Positions 9,844 to 18,158 are shown, counted from the first letter of the stretch. The stretch is DNA of 43,002 nt from Verrucomicrobiota bacterium (GCA_023269615.1 JAHFSY010000037.1:1-43002), one strand, 5' to 3'. The notes: a model not told the origin generated them from the sequence alone. Numbers and translations: made by a program.

Positions 9844-10896
9844 TCAGCTGCGGGTTTTGGGGATGAGCACGGGGCGCCCGCGAAGGCCGATCGAGCGGTT
9901 GATGGCTTCCAGCACGTTCACGATCCGGGAGGCAAATCGTCCGTCGGAGAGCGGGCATCGCCTTTGCTGGATGGATTGCAAAAATTCGCGGGCTTGCACG
10001 AGCAGGGGTTCCTCCAGGTCGATTTTTGGAATCGTGATGTCGCCCTCGCGGGGCAGAAGCTGAAAGTCGCCAAATTCGCGGAGCAGCGGCTTTTTTCGGA
10101 TCACGTACCGGTCATAAATTGCAACAGGTCCCGGCGACGCCATGTCCTGCCAGATCGCCATCTTCTTGTCGCCCACCACCATGATCTCCCGTTCCTTCTT
10201 TGGATCAAGCCAGCTCACGTGAATATGTGCCATGACGCGGCCCGGGTAGCGAAGGGAAATGAAGGAGAGATCGTGGATGTCCTTGCGAAGCCAGTCAAAT
10301 CCCACGGCGGAGACTTCGGCCGGCTCTGAGTTGAGAAGATAGTTGAAGATCGCCACATCGTGGGAGGCGAGATCCCAGACGACATTCACGTCGGGTCGGA
10401 ATAATCCGTAATGCGTGCGTTTCGCGTGGAGGTAATAAAGCTGGCCGTGGTGGCCATGCAGGATGAAATTACGGAGATAGCGGATGCCCTGGTTGAAAAG
10501 AAAAGTGTGACCTACCATGAGGACGCGACGGTGCTTGCGGGCTTCCGCGCAGAGCTTCCGCGCGACCGTGCCGTGCAACGCAAGCGGCTTCTCGCACAAC
10601 ACATGTTTGCCGGCGCGAAGAGCGGCCATCACCACCTTTTCGTGTGTGGAGGTGGGAGTGGCCACGACCACGGCGTCCAACGGGCATTCCTTCAACATCG
10701 TCGCAACATCGTGAAAACATTTCACCGAAGGATGCAACTGGGCGACCTGGTGGAGGCGTGAGGAGTTGGCGTCGCAGAGGGCGCCCAGGTGGGCGAGGCG
10801 GGCAAAATGACGGGCATGGTTGGGTCCCCAATGTCCCAGTCCGATCACGCCGACGCGCAAAGGGGGAGGGGAGGAAGGTGAAGTTGGCGCTTTCAA
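9844..10896 (-). CDS. Gfo/Idh/MocA family oxidoreductase (WbpB/WlbA-like)
   Basis: An NAD(P)-dependent sugar oxidoreductase of about 350 residues. The Rossmann motif is VGVIGLGHWGPNHARHF (GxGxxG near 19-24), the family signature CEKPLAL is near 101-107, and VVWDLASHDVAI carries the probable catalytic His/Asp region. WlbA/WbpB enzymes oxidise the C3 hydroxyl of UDP-GlcNAcA before transamination, which fits the aminotransferase and acetyltransferase downstream. Start choice: the frame opens at a GTG at 11052, but that would overlap the divergent GT2 gene and add unconserved-looking residues. No ATG or GTG lies between there and the Rossmann motif, so I prefer the TTG at 10896 (confidence in this start about 0.6). 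It heads the minus-strand run toward pilB. Confidence 0.87.
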   Translation of the reverse strand: MKAPTSPSSPPPLRVGVIGLGHWGPNHARHFARLAHLGALCDANSSRLHQVAQLHPSVKCFHDVATMLKECPLDAVVVATPTSTHEKVVMAALRAGKHVLCEKPLALHGTVARKLCAEARKHRRVLMVGHTFLFNQGIRYLRNFILHGHHGQLYYLHAKRTHYGLFRPDVNVVWDLASHDVAIFNYLLNSEPAEVSAVGFDWLRKDIHDLSFISLRYPGRVMAHIHVSWLDPKKEREIMVVGDKKMAIWQDMASPGPVAIYDRYVIRKKPLLREFGDFQLLPREGDITIPKIDLEEPLLVQAREFLQSIQQRRCPLSDGRFASRIVNVLEAINRSIGLRGRPVLIPKTRS

Positions 10897-11024
10897 AATT
10901 GCGTGGGTGAGGGTTTGATATGGGCTCCAATGAAACGCATTTACAGCCTGAGTGTCAACGGCAACGCTTTCGGCATCTTTGAAGCAGTGGCCCCTGCAAT
11001 CCGGGTTGTTTACCACGCTCTTGC

Positions 11025-11984
11025 ATGTTTTCAATCCTGCGGAGAAGACCACGCTTGAAAACCATCGCCATCATTATTCCGGTTTACAATGAGGAGGAAA
11101 ACCTCGGTTTTCTGCACGAGCGCCTCTCAAAGGTTTTTTCCTCTGCGCCCGAATACGGGTTCCAGATCATCCTGGTGGATGACCATTCCACGGATCGCAC
11201 GCCAGAAATCATGGCTTCGCTTGCGGCGAAGGATTCGCGCGTCAGCTGGTTGCGCCTTTCACGGAATAGCGGCAGCCATACTGCCTGTGCCGCCGGGCTG
11301 GACCATTGCGATGCGGATGCAGCGATCATCATGGCCGCCGACTTGCAGGATCCGCCGGAGCTGGTCTCGTCGCTTCTGGCCCGTTACGTGGCGGGCGCCC
11401 AGATCGTCTGGGCTGTGAGGGAGTCGCGAGAGGGGGAAAGCTGGTTCACACGCGCTGCTTCCGAAATGTTCAACTGGCTCATGGGCCGCCTCACGGATTT
11501 GAAGATGCCCCCCCGGGGCGCCGATGTGTTCCTTGCGGACCAATGTGTGATCACTGCTTTCCGACGGATGCCTGAACGCAGCCTTTCGCTTTTCTCGGTG
11601 ATGGCGTGGCTGGGGTTCCGCCAGGAATCCATCTCCTACGTCAAGCAGGCACGGAATGCGGGACGCAGCAAGTGGACGATACGGAGGAAGATTCTGCTGG
11701 CGATCGATTCCTTCGTCGGCTTTTCGTATCTGCCCATCCGCTTCATGAGCGTGGTTGGCTTTCTTGCCGCCCTGCTGGGAATCTGCTGGGCGCTCTACAT
11801 CATGGTGATGCGCCTGCTGGGGATCACGCAGGCGGTGGGCTATGCCTCGATCATGATCACCATCCTGATTTTGGGAGGGCTGCAGATGCTGATGCTCGGG
11901 GTGCTCGGAGAATATCTCTGGCGGACCCTCGAGGAGGCGCGTCGTCGCCCGCGCTATTTCATCGAGAAATCTTCCCGGAGTTAG
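11025..11984 (+). CDS. Glycosyltransferase family 2, GtrB/ArnC-like with two C-terminal membrane helices
   Basis: A 319-residue GT-A enzyme. AIIIPVYNEEENLGFL starts the fold near residue 15, VDDHSTDRT is near 51, and MAADLQDPPEL near 103 gives the DLQDP motif typical of polyprenyl-phosphate glycosyltransferases (GtrB, ArnC, DPM1-like). SGSHTACAAGL is the family's conserved turn. Two hydrophobic helices follow at about 240-262 and 273-295, then a basic tail. It likely transfers a sugar from a nucleotide donor to undecaprenyl phosphate at the cytoplasmic face, supplying a lipid-linked donor for GT-C enzymes such as the large membrane proteins nearby. It is divergent from the oxidoreductase gene, with a 128-nt gap. 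Its stop interlocks with that of the convergent methyltransferase (TTAG). Confidence 0.92.
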   Translation: MFSILRRRPRLKTIAIIIPVYNEEENLGFLHERLSKVFSSAPEYGFQIILVDDHSTDRTPEIMASLAAKDSRVSWLRLSRNSGSHTACAAGLDHCDADAAIIMAADLQDPPELVSSLLARYVAGAQIVWAVRESREGESWFTRAASEMFNWLMGRLTDLKMPPRGADVFLADQCVITAFRRMPERSLSLFSVMAWLGFRQESISYVKQARNAGRSKWTIRRKILLAIDSFVGFSYLPIRFMSVVGFLAALLGICWALYIMVMRLLGITQAVGYASIMITILILGGLQMLMLGVLGEYLWRTLEEARRRPRYFIEKSSRS

Positions 11985-12757
11985 GCCCGGGGTTTTCGGG
12001 CGACGCAGAGCAGCAGGTAGCCGCCGAAGAGTTGGGATGCCACCCGGTCCCATAAACGCAAAAGTCCGATATCGTGGAGACGGCATGCGATTCCATTGGA
12101 CCACCACCCCAGGGCACGCAGGCCGGGCAGATACTGGAGATTCTGGATGCCCAGGGCCGAGAATGCCGTGGTGCGCTCCCATTCCACTTCAAGTCCCGCG
12201 GCACGGCAGTTGTCGCGAAGGGAATCGAGTGGATCTTCACGGCCATAGGGCCAGCGCCCGATTCGCTCAAGCAGCCATTTGGCGGCGCGATAGGGCAGGC
12301 ACCGGGAGTACGGAACAAATGAAATGATGCGTCCGCCGGGACGGACGATGCGAGCCAGATCGCGAATCGCCCCGGTAAGGCCGTCACCGCGGAAATGTTC
12401 CAGCACGCCGCTGCTCCAGACGATGTCGAGGGCGTTGTCCTGGATGGGAACTTGTCGGATGTCTCCAGCGAGAAGACGGGCATCGCCTCCGTCATTGCGG
12501 CGGTTGAAGACAAGTGAGGCGATGGAGTTGTCCATCTGGCAGATCGTGAATCCGGACCGGGAAAGGCGTTTGGAGATCCGCCCGCTGCCGCTGCCGGCTT
12601 CGAGGATCCATCCAGAGCCGGGTTTTCCGCAGAGAGGCTGGATTTCCGCAAGAATGATATGCGAAAGGTAATCCCACGGGGGAATGTGGCTCCTCTCAGT
12701 CCAGAGCCCGTCCCACGATCCGGGCAGGGTGGAGTCTTTTTCCGGGTCGAATTTCAA
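11981..12757 (-). CDS. Class I SAM-dependent methyltransferase
   Basis: A 258-residue Rossmann-fold methyltransferase of the Methyltransf_11/25 type. Motif I is ILEAGSGSGRISKRLS near 51-66. DIVWSSGVLEHFRGDG is the motif IV/post-IV region, and LARIVRPGGRIISFVPYSR follows. The C-terminal 90 residues are less conserved and probably shape the acceptor site. It is likely a sugar or glycolipid methyltransferase given its neighbours; acceptor unknown. The start is TTG: the codon overlaps the upstream GT2 stop as TTGA (4 nt), the same coupling geometry as ATGA overlaps elsewhere in the window. At its 3' end the stop overlaps that of the convergent GT2 gene. Confidence 0.88.
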   Translation of the reverse strand: MKFDPEKDSTLPGSWDGLWTERSHIPPWDYLSHIILAEIQPLCGKPGSGWILEAGSGSGRISKRLSRSGFTICQMDNSIASLVFNRRNDGGDARLLAGDIRQVPIQDNALDIVWSSGVLEHFRGDGLTGAIRDLARIVRPGGRIISFVPYSRCLPYRAAKWLLERIGRWPYGREDPLDSLRDNCRAAGLEVEWERTTAFSALGIQNLQYLPGLRALGWWSNGIACRLHDIGLLRLWDRVASQLFGGYLLLCVARKPRA

Positions 12758-13605
12758 GGGGAACTCGGCGGGGTGCCCCGCATCCAGAATTCAAGGCGAC
12801 GACGGAGCAGAAGCTTGAGGCTCCCGGCGATGGTGGAGGCGACCCGCATCTTGCTCTGGCTCATCTTGAGGTCATAGCGGAGGATCATGGGCACCTCGCC
12901 GAAGACGGTATCCGTCATCGTGGAAAGCTTGAGAAGGATGTCAATCATGCACTGGAAGCCCTCCTGGTCCACGAACGACTGGCGGTAACGATCAAAGGCG
13001 CCGCGCAGCAGGGCGGAACGATAGGCGCGGTAGCCGCAAGTGTAGTCCCGCACCCCGGGAATCGGCAGCACGGCCTGAAAAAGCATCGACGCGCCGCGGC
13101 TGAGCATGCGACGGAAGAGGTTGACGCCGCGAACCTGGGCGTTGGATACGAAGCGGGAAGCGATGACCACGTCGCATCCCTCGTCGATGGCGCGAACCAT
13201 GCGCAGGATGAGACCCGGGGTGTGGGAATTGTCGGCGTCCATCGTGACGATGATGTCGTGCTCGCCCGCGCGCTGGACAGCGTCGGAAAGTCCGTCGCGG
13301 ATCGTGGCGCCAAGCCCGGCATTTTTCAAATGGCGCAGGATGCGCAGGGGCATGCGACTCGCGCATGAGCGCGCGATCTCGAGCGTGCGGTCGGTGCTTC
13401 CGTCGTCCAGGACGGTGATCTCGTATTCGAGGGAGTGAAAGAGCATCGCCTGCTGGATGTTGGTAAGGAGTTGGACGATGGATTCCTCCTCGTTGTAGGC
13501 CGGCAGGACCAGCATGATTTTTCGCTTGAGAGAAACCTGGGCTGCGGGGGTGGCGGCCTCCTGGTCGAGCTGCAGGTTGGGGGAGAGCTGGTTGGGCTGG
13601 GTCAC
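12754..13605 (-). CDS. Glycosyltransferase family 2 (dolichyl-phosphate mannosyltransferase-like)
   Basis: A 283-residue GT2 enzyme. KIMLVLPAYNEEESIVQLL begins the GT-A fold near residue 29, LDDGSTDRT lies near 66, NAGLGATIRDGL near 95, and the metal-binding MDADNSHTPG near 122. VIASRFV and VRDYTCGYRAYRSALL match the DPM1-like branch. Unlike the neighbouring GtrB-like protein it lacks clear C-terminal membrane helices. It probably works on a lipid phosphate or a growing glycan. GTG start; the N-terminal 27 residues are low complexity and unconserved-looking. It overlaps the methyltransferase start by 4 nt (TTGA), so both form one translational unit. A 66-nt gap separates it from the membrane protein gene upstream. 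Confidence 0.88.
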   Translation of the reverse strand: MTQPNQLSPNLQLDQEAATPAAQVSLKRKIMLVLPAYNEEESIVQLLTNIQQAMLFHSLEYEITVLDDGSTDRTLEIARSCASRMPLRILRHLKNAGLGATIRDGLSDAVQRAGEHDIIVTMDADNSHTPGLILRMVRAIDEGCDVVIASRFVSNAQVRGVNLFRRMLSRGASMLFQAVLPIPGVRDYTCGYRAYRSALLRGAFDRYRQSFVDQEGFQCMIDILLKLSTMTDTVFGEVPMILRYDLKMSQSKMRVASTIAGSLKLLLRRRLEFWMRGTPPSSP

Positions 13606-13671
13606 GCGAAAAGGTGTCTCACACGGCGGGAGAAACTGTCAATGGACAATGTTTCCGGCATTTTGGTTCCG

Positions 13672-15447
13672 TCATCGACTCACGGGCTCCGGAAGCTTTT
13701 CCCATAGAGTCGAACCTCCCTTGTCGGAGGGCGACCCAAAATGCTGGATGGGACGGTAGCCGGCCCGGATGCGATCCATCAAGTCGAGGCTGTAATCCAT
13801 TCCAAATTTCGGGATCGCAAACTGCCTGTAGGTTTCATCCGTGATCACCACAAACTTTGGCTGCCATTTGAGAAAGGAAGCGAGTGTCTGCTCCTCGCGG
13901 ACTTTCTTATAAGGGCCGCTCATCGCCACGCGGGTGGTCCAGGTGTAAAAGGAGGCGCAGCGCATTCCCGTATAAAAATAAATACCGGGGAGGTGATTGC
14001 TGAACAGATAGTCGTAGCCACCTGCTCCCCGCTTGCGGAGTTCGAGCAGCAGATCGCTGTGGAAGCTTTGCACATACCATACTCTTCCCCAGGGTGAATC
14101 GAAAGGAATCAGATCCGGAGTCGTGCGCACCATGGACCAGGACTTGCCGAAGAAAACGATCGTCACCAGCACCATGGAAACCGAGGAAACGCGGATGGAA
14201 GACTGCCAGGTGCTGTTCCAGACGCGGAAATGAAGGATCGTCTCCCAGGAGCGTCGCCATGCCAGCACGCCCACCAGGAAAAGCATCGGTTGATAATAGC
14301 CCAGCACCACCCATCCGGTCAGGGCTGCCCTCGCGATGCCGGCCAACCCCAGCAGGCATGCGATCGTCACCCACAAATGTCTGCCACGATGAAGCAGCGC
14401 GATGGATCGGCGACGCCAGGCCGCGACGAGGTAGCGGCTGCTGACGAGAAAGACCGTCGCGCAAAAGAGATAATTGACTCCGACCATTTCACATCCGCTT
14501 CCATGACGGGCGACCCGCCAGGCATCCCATGCAAAAGCCAGTGGCAAGGCCAGAACGAGGCCGAGGGCGCCGAATGCCCTGAGCCGCAGCGAGCGGGCAC
14601 GCAAAGGCGGAGCAAGCATGGCGATGGAGGATGCAAGAACGAGCGTCCCCAGCAGCACCAGGCGTTTCTCGAGAGCATGGTCCCGAACCGCCCCCGCCAC
14701 CGCAAATCCTTCCAGGGCGCTTTCGATGATCAACAACGGCTTTCCCCCTTGCAGCCAGAGAAACGCCCACATGCCGGCACACACGCTTGCATAGCCGGCG
14801 AGGAGAGCCAGTGCGTTCCGTCCCAATTTGTTGGCGAACAGGATAACCAGCAACGCAATCCCAACGAAAATCGCAGCCACGCCGGCGTCCATCTTGGTAA
14901 AGAGTTGTGCGCCGAGCAGAGCGCCGGCAAAAAACCAGCGGGGGGAAAAAGGCGTCGAAACGGAATTTCTCTTTGCTCCGACCAGCGTGACCAGCAAGAG
15001 CGTGAACAACCAGCTGCCCAAAAATCCAGACTGGGAATAGCCCACGAGGAATTTTGTCCCATACGATGGGAATGCACAAAGCGTCATGAAAAACGTCCCA
15101 ACTCCAATGGCCCACCATCCCGGGCGGATGATTTCCGCAATCCGCATGACCATCCATGACTGGATCCAGATCAGGAATGCCGTGGCAATCCAGATGACCG
15201 GGAGGGTGCGATGCCCGAGCGCGAAGAGCGGAGCGACCAGATGAACGTGCAGGGCTCCGTAAGATGGAATGAAATCGCGATAGGGAATTTCACCTTGAAA
15301 ACGACGCAAGGCATCCATCATGTCCAGCGCATAATCGCTGTCCGTGCCAAATCCCCACCATCCCCATCCGCCCAACGTAAGCATGAACACGAGGCATGCG
15401 CACACGAACAGTCCGACTTGTTCGGACGGGGGGCTGAATCGCTTCAT
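13672..15447 (-). CDS. Large polytopic membrane protein, GT-C/GT39-like (copy A)
   Basis: A 591-residue integral membrane protein with roughly ten to twelve hydrophobic segments in the first 450 residues and a soluble C-terminal domain of about 140 residues. Near residue 27 it has GWGWWGFGTDSDYALDM followed by GEIPYRDFIPSYGALHVHL. An acidic first loop followed by PYxDFxPxYG is what GT-C glycosyltransferases of the GT39/RgtA-D-like group show; lipid-linked sugar transfer is therefore plausible but unproven. The protein at 19907-21616 shares both the GWGWWG and the PYxxFxPxYG blocks and a similar C-terminal end, so they are paralogs. I chose ATG 15447: the frame extends upstream to 15792 only as unconserved sequence overlapping the divergent methyltransferase gene, and a good promoter lies 7 nt before this ATG. 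Confidence 0.75.
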   Translation of the reverse strand: MKRFSPPSEQVGLFVCACLVFMLTLGGWGWWGFGTDSDYALDMMDALRRFQGEIPYRDFIPSYGALHVHLVAPLFALGHRTLPVIWIATAFLIWIQSWMVMRIAEIIRPGWWAIGVGTFFMTLCAFPSYGTKFLVGYSQSGFLGSWLFTLLLVTLVGAKRNSVSTPFSPRWFFAGALLGAQLFTKMDAGVAAIFVGIALLVILFANKLGRNALALLAGYASVCAGMWAFLWLQGGKPLLIIESALEGFAVAGAVRDHALEKRLVLLGTLVLASSIAMLAPPLRARSLRLRAFGALGLVLALPLAFAWDAWRVARHGSGCEMVGVNYLFCATVFLVSSRYLVAAWRRRSIALLHRGRHLWVTIACLLGLAGIARAALTGWVVLGYYQPMLFLVGVLAWRRSWETILHFRVWNSTWQSSIRVSSVSMVLVTIVFFGKSWSMVRTTPDLIPFDSPWGRVWYVQSFHSDLLLELRKRGAGGYDYLFSNHLPGIYFYTGMRCASFYTWTTRVAMSGPYKKVREEQTLASFLKWQPKFVVITDETYRQFAIPKFGMDYSLDLMDRIRAGYRPIQHFGSPSDKGGSTLWEKLPEPVSR

Positions 15448-15454
15448 AAGGTCG

Positions 15455-15484
15455 ATTGTAACAGGATTGCCAAATCCTTGGCAA
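15455..15484 (-). promoter_or_regulatory. Sigma70-like promoter giving a probably leaderless mRNA
   Basis: On the minus strand TTGCCA (15479-15484) and TACAAT (15455-15460) are separated by 18 nt and match -35 and -10 consensus at 5/6 and 5/6. Only 7 nt separate the -10 box from the ATG at 15447, so transcription would begin at or next to the start codon. There is no Shine-Dalgarno. Confidence 0.6.
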
Positions 15485-15504
15485 CTTGCCAGAAAAGCCA
15501 CCAC

Positions 15505-16116
15505 ATGAAAGTTTCCTCCCTGGGAGATCTGACCACCGCCTCGCCGTGGATCTATGATTGCTCGCAAAAGCTCATCAGCTTGAATTATGGCTTCATCAAA
15601 CATCATTTGAAGCAGTGGAGTGGGCTGCGGGACGGAAACACCTGCCTGGACATCGCCTGTGGTGTTGGCGCCCTGCAGCCTTTTGTCCAAAAAAACAGGA
15701 TGAGCTACCACGGAGTGGACATCAACCAGGGGTACCTCGATTACGCGTGCGCGAGCCATGGCCCGTACTTCGAGAATCTTGACGCGCGACACGTGTCACG
15801 GCTCAACCGACAATTTGACTCTCTCCTGAGCATCGGTCTCTTCCATCATCTTACGGACGAGGATTGCCGGTGCGTCCTGCGGGAGGCGTGCTCGGTGTTA
15901 AAGAAGGATGGCCGATACTTCATCCTCGATGCGATCCCCGCCAAACCGGGCAATTGGGTGGGTGCCTTTCTGCGAAACCAGGATGCGGGCAGTCACATCC
16001 GGAACATGGATGCATGGGGTAAACTTTTTGGCGAATTCTTCAGCATCGAAAAGGCGTTCCAGTGCGCCCGATGGCCCTACGACTACGGAGTGTTTCATCT
16101 CCGACAGAAACCTTAG
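15505..16116 (+). CDS. Small class I SAM-dependent methyltransferase
   Basis: A 203-residue methyltransferase-type protein. CLDIACGVGALQPFV near residue 48 is motif I, YHGVDINQGYLDYA is motif II with the ribose-binding acidic residue, and SIGLFHHLTDED with LREACSVLKKDGRYFILDAI complete the fold. The C-terminus is shorter than in many family members. Target not identifiable; the polysaccharide context suggests a sugar acceptor. The ATG at 15505 was chosen because the open frame upstream overlaps the divergent membrane protein gene and reads as unconserved sequence. The stop codon TAG lies at the left end of the inverted-repeat element at 16113-16241, so the element borders or truncates the gene. 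Confidence 0.82.
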   Translation: MKVSSLGDLTTASPWIYDCSQKLISLNYGFIKHHLKQWSGLRDGNTCLDIACGVGALQPFVQKNRMSYHGVDINQGYLDYACASHGPYFENLDARHVSRLNRQFDSLLSIGLFHHLTDEDCRCVLREACSVLKKDGRYFILDAIPAKPGNWVGAFLRNQDAGSHIRNMDAWGKLFGEFFSIEKAFQCARWPYDYGVFHLRQKP

Positions 16117-16241
16117 AGCGTGTCCGGAAAATGAGTTGCCTTGCTGATGGTAGGGCGCGACCGCCGGGCGCGCCGCTGCGCAGCGGACGGCCCGGCGGTC
16201 TGTCCCTACCTCGGAATTCAGACTTTCCGGACGCGCTCTTA
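16113..16241. repeat. Nested inverted-repeat element (MITE-like) between convergent genes
   Basis: The outer arms 16113-16130 and 16224-16241 are 18-nt inverted repeats with two mismatches (core GAGCGTGTCCGGAAA). They are flanked by TTA on both sides, which could be a 3-bp target duplication. Nested inside is a second, long hairpin at 16149-16210 beginning GGTAGGG and ending CCCTACC, with arms matched around the palindromic centre CCGCTGCGCAGCGG. The left outer arm carries the stop codon of the methyltransferase gene and the right outer end that of the minus-strand membrane protein gene. It may act as a bidirectional terminator. There is no room for a transposase. Confidence 0.75.
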
Positions 16242-18158
16242 GGGGACGACCCAGAGACGCTCAGGTTGCGAAGGGGTGGTCAGGAGTTTGAAATCGGGGT
16301 CCGTGCCCAGGCGCTGATCCAGGGCGGCGTCAGGACGCGGCAGCAGGATGTAGTTTGCTTTGTAGCGCTGACGGATGAGCTGGATCACCTTTCCGGGCGG
16401 AACAGGCTCTTCCAGGCCCGCATACCGCTGGAATATCCGTCTCATGGACTCATCGAAGTAAATGACGAGATCAACCTGCGATCTTCGCGAGGCGGGAAGC
16501 TCGAGATTCCGGATCCGGAGCTCGCCGCGCTGCTTGAGGGGATTAATTTCAAAAAAACTCGCCCCAATGTTTGACTTCAGAAAATTGAGCCAACGCGTCT
16601 GCTCCCCGTTCAGTTTCAGTGCCCACACATCGATGCCCTCAGGCTGGAACAAGGGGGCCAGATCAGAAACCCGCCCCGTGGCCAGCAGTTTGAAGAGGAG
16701 AAACCGATCCAGAAGTTCGGATGTGGGCGCTGACGAAACATAGCAGTCCGTGATTTCCGCGGGCAGAAAAGCGTACCGCCCGGTAAACTCGACGACCTCG
16801 GTGGATGCCAGCGGGGAGAGGATGACGGCGTCGCGGGGTGTCTGGGCGGAGATCCACTTGTACAGCGCCAGTCTCGAGGCTGGAATCACGTATTCGGGGC
16901 GATCTTTTCGAATGGTCAAGCCGAGGTCCAACTGCTGCCAGACAAGTAATGTCAGGATCGCCACTCCCCAGCCAACCGATTTGAAAAGGTCCGGATAGCG
17001 CCGATTCCACCTCATCCAGAACAGGTGAAAAAACGCCATCATGGAAAATGGCACGATGGCATGGATTAAAAAGTAACCAATCCCGGCGCGGGTGACACCA
17101 TCGCGGAGGGTGGAGAAGTGCGCCAGAAGTGATGCCGCGACAAGGCACAGGAGAAATTGGGCGCCGAAATCCTCCTCGCTGGGAAGCGGGGCGCCCTCGG
17201 CCGATCGGCCTGTCCCGCCGTTGCGAGGCTTGAGCCAGATCAGAAATCCCATCCATCCTACCGCCAGGAGCGAATACTTCACGTAATGCGGCCATAGCTT
17301 CACCTGCATGGCCCCGCGCACTCCCTGGTCAATGAATGCGTCGCGATGCGCGCCCATGTAGTGCGAAAAACTCAACAAAAACGGCAGGCCGCCCAGGATG
17401 GTCAGCACCCCGGTCAATACCATCAGCCGCAGTCGAACCCAGTCCCGCCGTGCCAGGGCCCAAAGTGCCAGGACGCCGATGAAAAGGCAGAGCACCATCC
17501 AGTTCGTTGGACGCACCATGCTGTTCAACGAGACGACAACCGCCGAAAAAAATGCCCACACAAAGCTCCTCCGCCACAGACACCACGCGAGCGAACCGAT
17601 GGCGCCGTACGTGCAAATGTAGGAGGACACCTCTGGATACAGCAGGCGACGGTGATCCGAGATCGACAGGGTCCACCCAAGGATGTTGCGAAGGCCGTAT
17701 CCATGGAGATTCGCCCCAAGCATGACCGCAAAGAAAGAGACGCTGCAGGCGGCCGCAAACGCATAGGGCAACGCCTGGCCGAAGAGACGGTTCACTCTCA
17801 ACAGAAGAAAGACGCTGACTCCCGAGAGCAGCGTGGAGAGCCAGAACAGGCCGTCGAAGCCCCACCAGTTCAGGAGAACGCCGCACAGCGACGCGAGATG
17901 GGTGTGAACGGTGAAGATGGAGGCGGGATCGATACGGTGCTCCCACAGGGTCGGATCCCCTTGCAAAGGTCCCTGGCTGGCCCTCAGGAGCAAATTATTA
18001 TATCCGCCGCCATCCACCCACGACAGGAAGGGGTAGAGACACTGCGAATCGGGATGAAGAAAGTGATCGATCAGCGGTCCCCACGCGCACACAAAGCCGA
18101 TCAGGATGGAAAGAAGCAGTTCCCGCTGCCAGGGGGATCCCGATGAGGGTGATTTCAT
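16239..18158 (-). CDS. Large polytopic membrane protein, unknown function (possible GT-C-like)
   Basis: A 639-residue protein with about ten to twelve predicted membrane helices up to residue 410, then a soluble C-terminal domain of about 220 residues (from the segment DLGLTIRKDRPEYVIPASRLALYKWIS onward). The N-terminal loop after helix 1 (FLHPDSQCLYPFLSWVDGGGYNN) is acidic, and RPTNWMVLCL lies mid-protein. Topology and size match GT-C enzymes or O-antigen ligase/polymerase-like proteins, but I see no diagnostic motif and do not assign one. It lacks the GWGWWG/PYxxFxPxYG blocks of the two other big membrane proteins here, so it is a different family or very diverged. ATG start. Its stop codon (TAA) coincides with the end of the inverted-repeat element at 16113-16241. 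Confidence 0.75.
   Translation of the reverse strand: MKSPSSGSPWQRELLLSILIGFVCAWGPLIDHFLHPDSQCLYPFLSWVDGGGYNNLLLRASQGPLQGDPTLWEHRIDPASIFTVHTHLASLCGVLLNWWGFDGLFWLSTLLSGVSVFLLLRVNRLFGQALPYAFAAACSVSFFAVMLGANLHGYGLRNILGWTLSISDHRRLLYPEVSSYICTYGAIGSLAWCLWRRSFVWAFFSAVVVSLNSMVRPTNWMVLCLFIGVLALWALARRDWVRLRLMVLTGVLTILGGLPFLLSFSHYMGAHRDAFIDQGVRGAMQVKLWPHYVKYSLLAVGWMGFLIWLKPRNGGTGRSAEGAPLPSEEDFGAQFLLCLVAASLLAHFSTLRDGVTRAGIGYFLIHAIVPFSMMAFFHLFWMRWNRRYPDLFKSVGWGVAILTLLVWQQLDLGLTIRKDRPEYVIPASRLALYKWISAQTPRDAVILSPLASTEVVEFTGRYAFLPAEITDCYVSSAPTSELLDRFLLFKLLATGRVSDLAPLFQPEGIDVWALKLNGEQTRWLNFLKSNIGASFFEINPLKQRGELRIRNLELPASRRSQVDLVIYFDESMRRIFQRYAGLEEPVPPGKVIQLIRQRYKANYILLPRPDAALDQRLGTDPDFKLLTTPSQPERLWVVP

Noticed and set aside
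10897..11052. Extension of the WlbA-like gene to GTG 11052
   Set aside because: Would overlap the divergent GT2 gene and adds residues unlike the family; TTG 10896 gives the normal start of the Rossmann domain.
13632..13655. Short imperfect hairpin (GAAAC TGTC AATG GACA AT GTTTC)
   Set aside because: Stem is short and bulged with no T-run, so I do not call it a terminator.
15448..15792. N-terminal extension of membrane protein copy A
   Set aside because: Overlaps the divergent methyltransferase gene, lacks motifs, and would bypass the promoter directly before ATG 15447.
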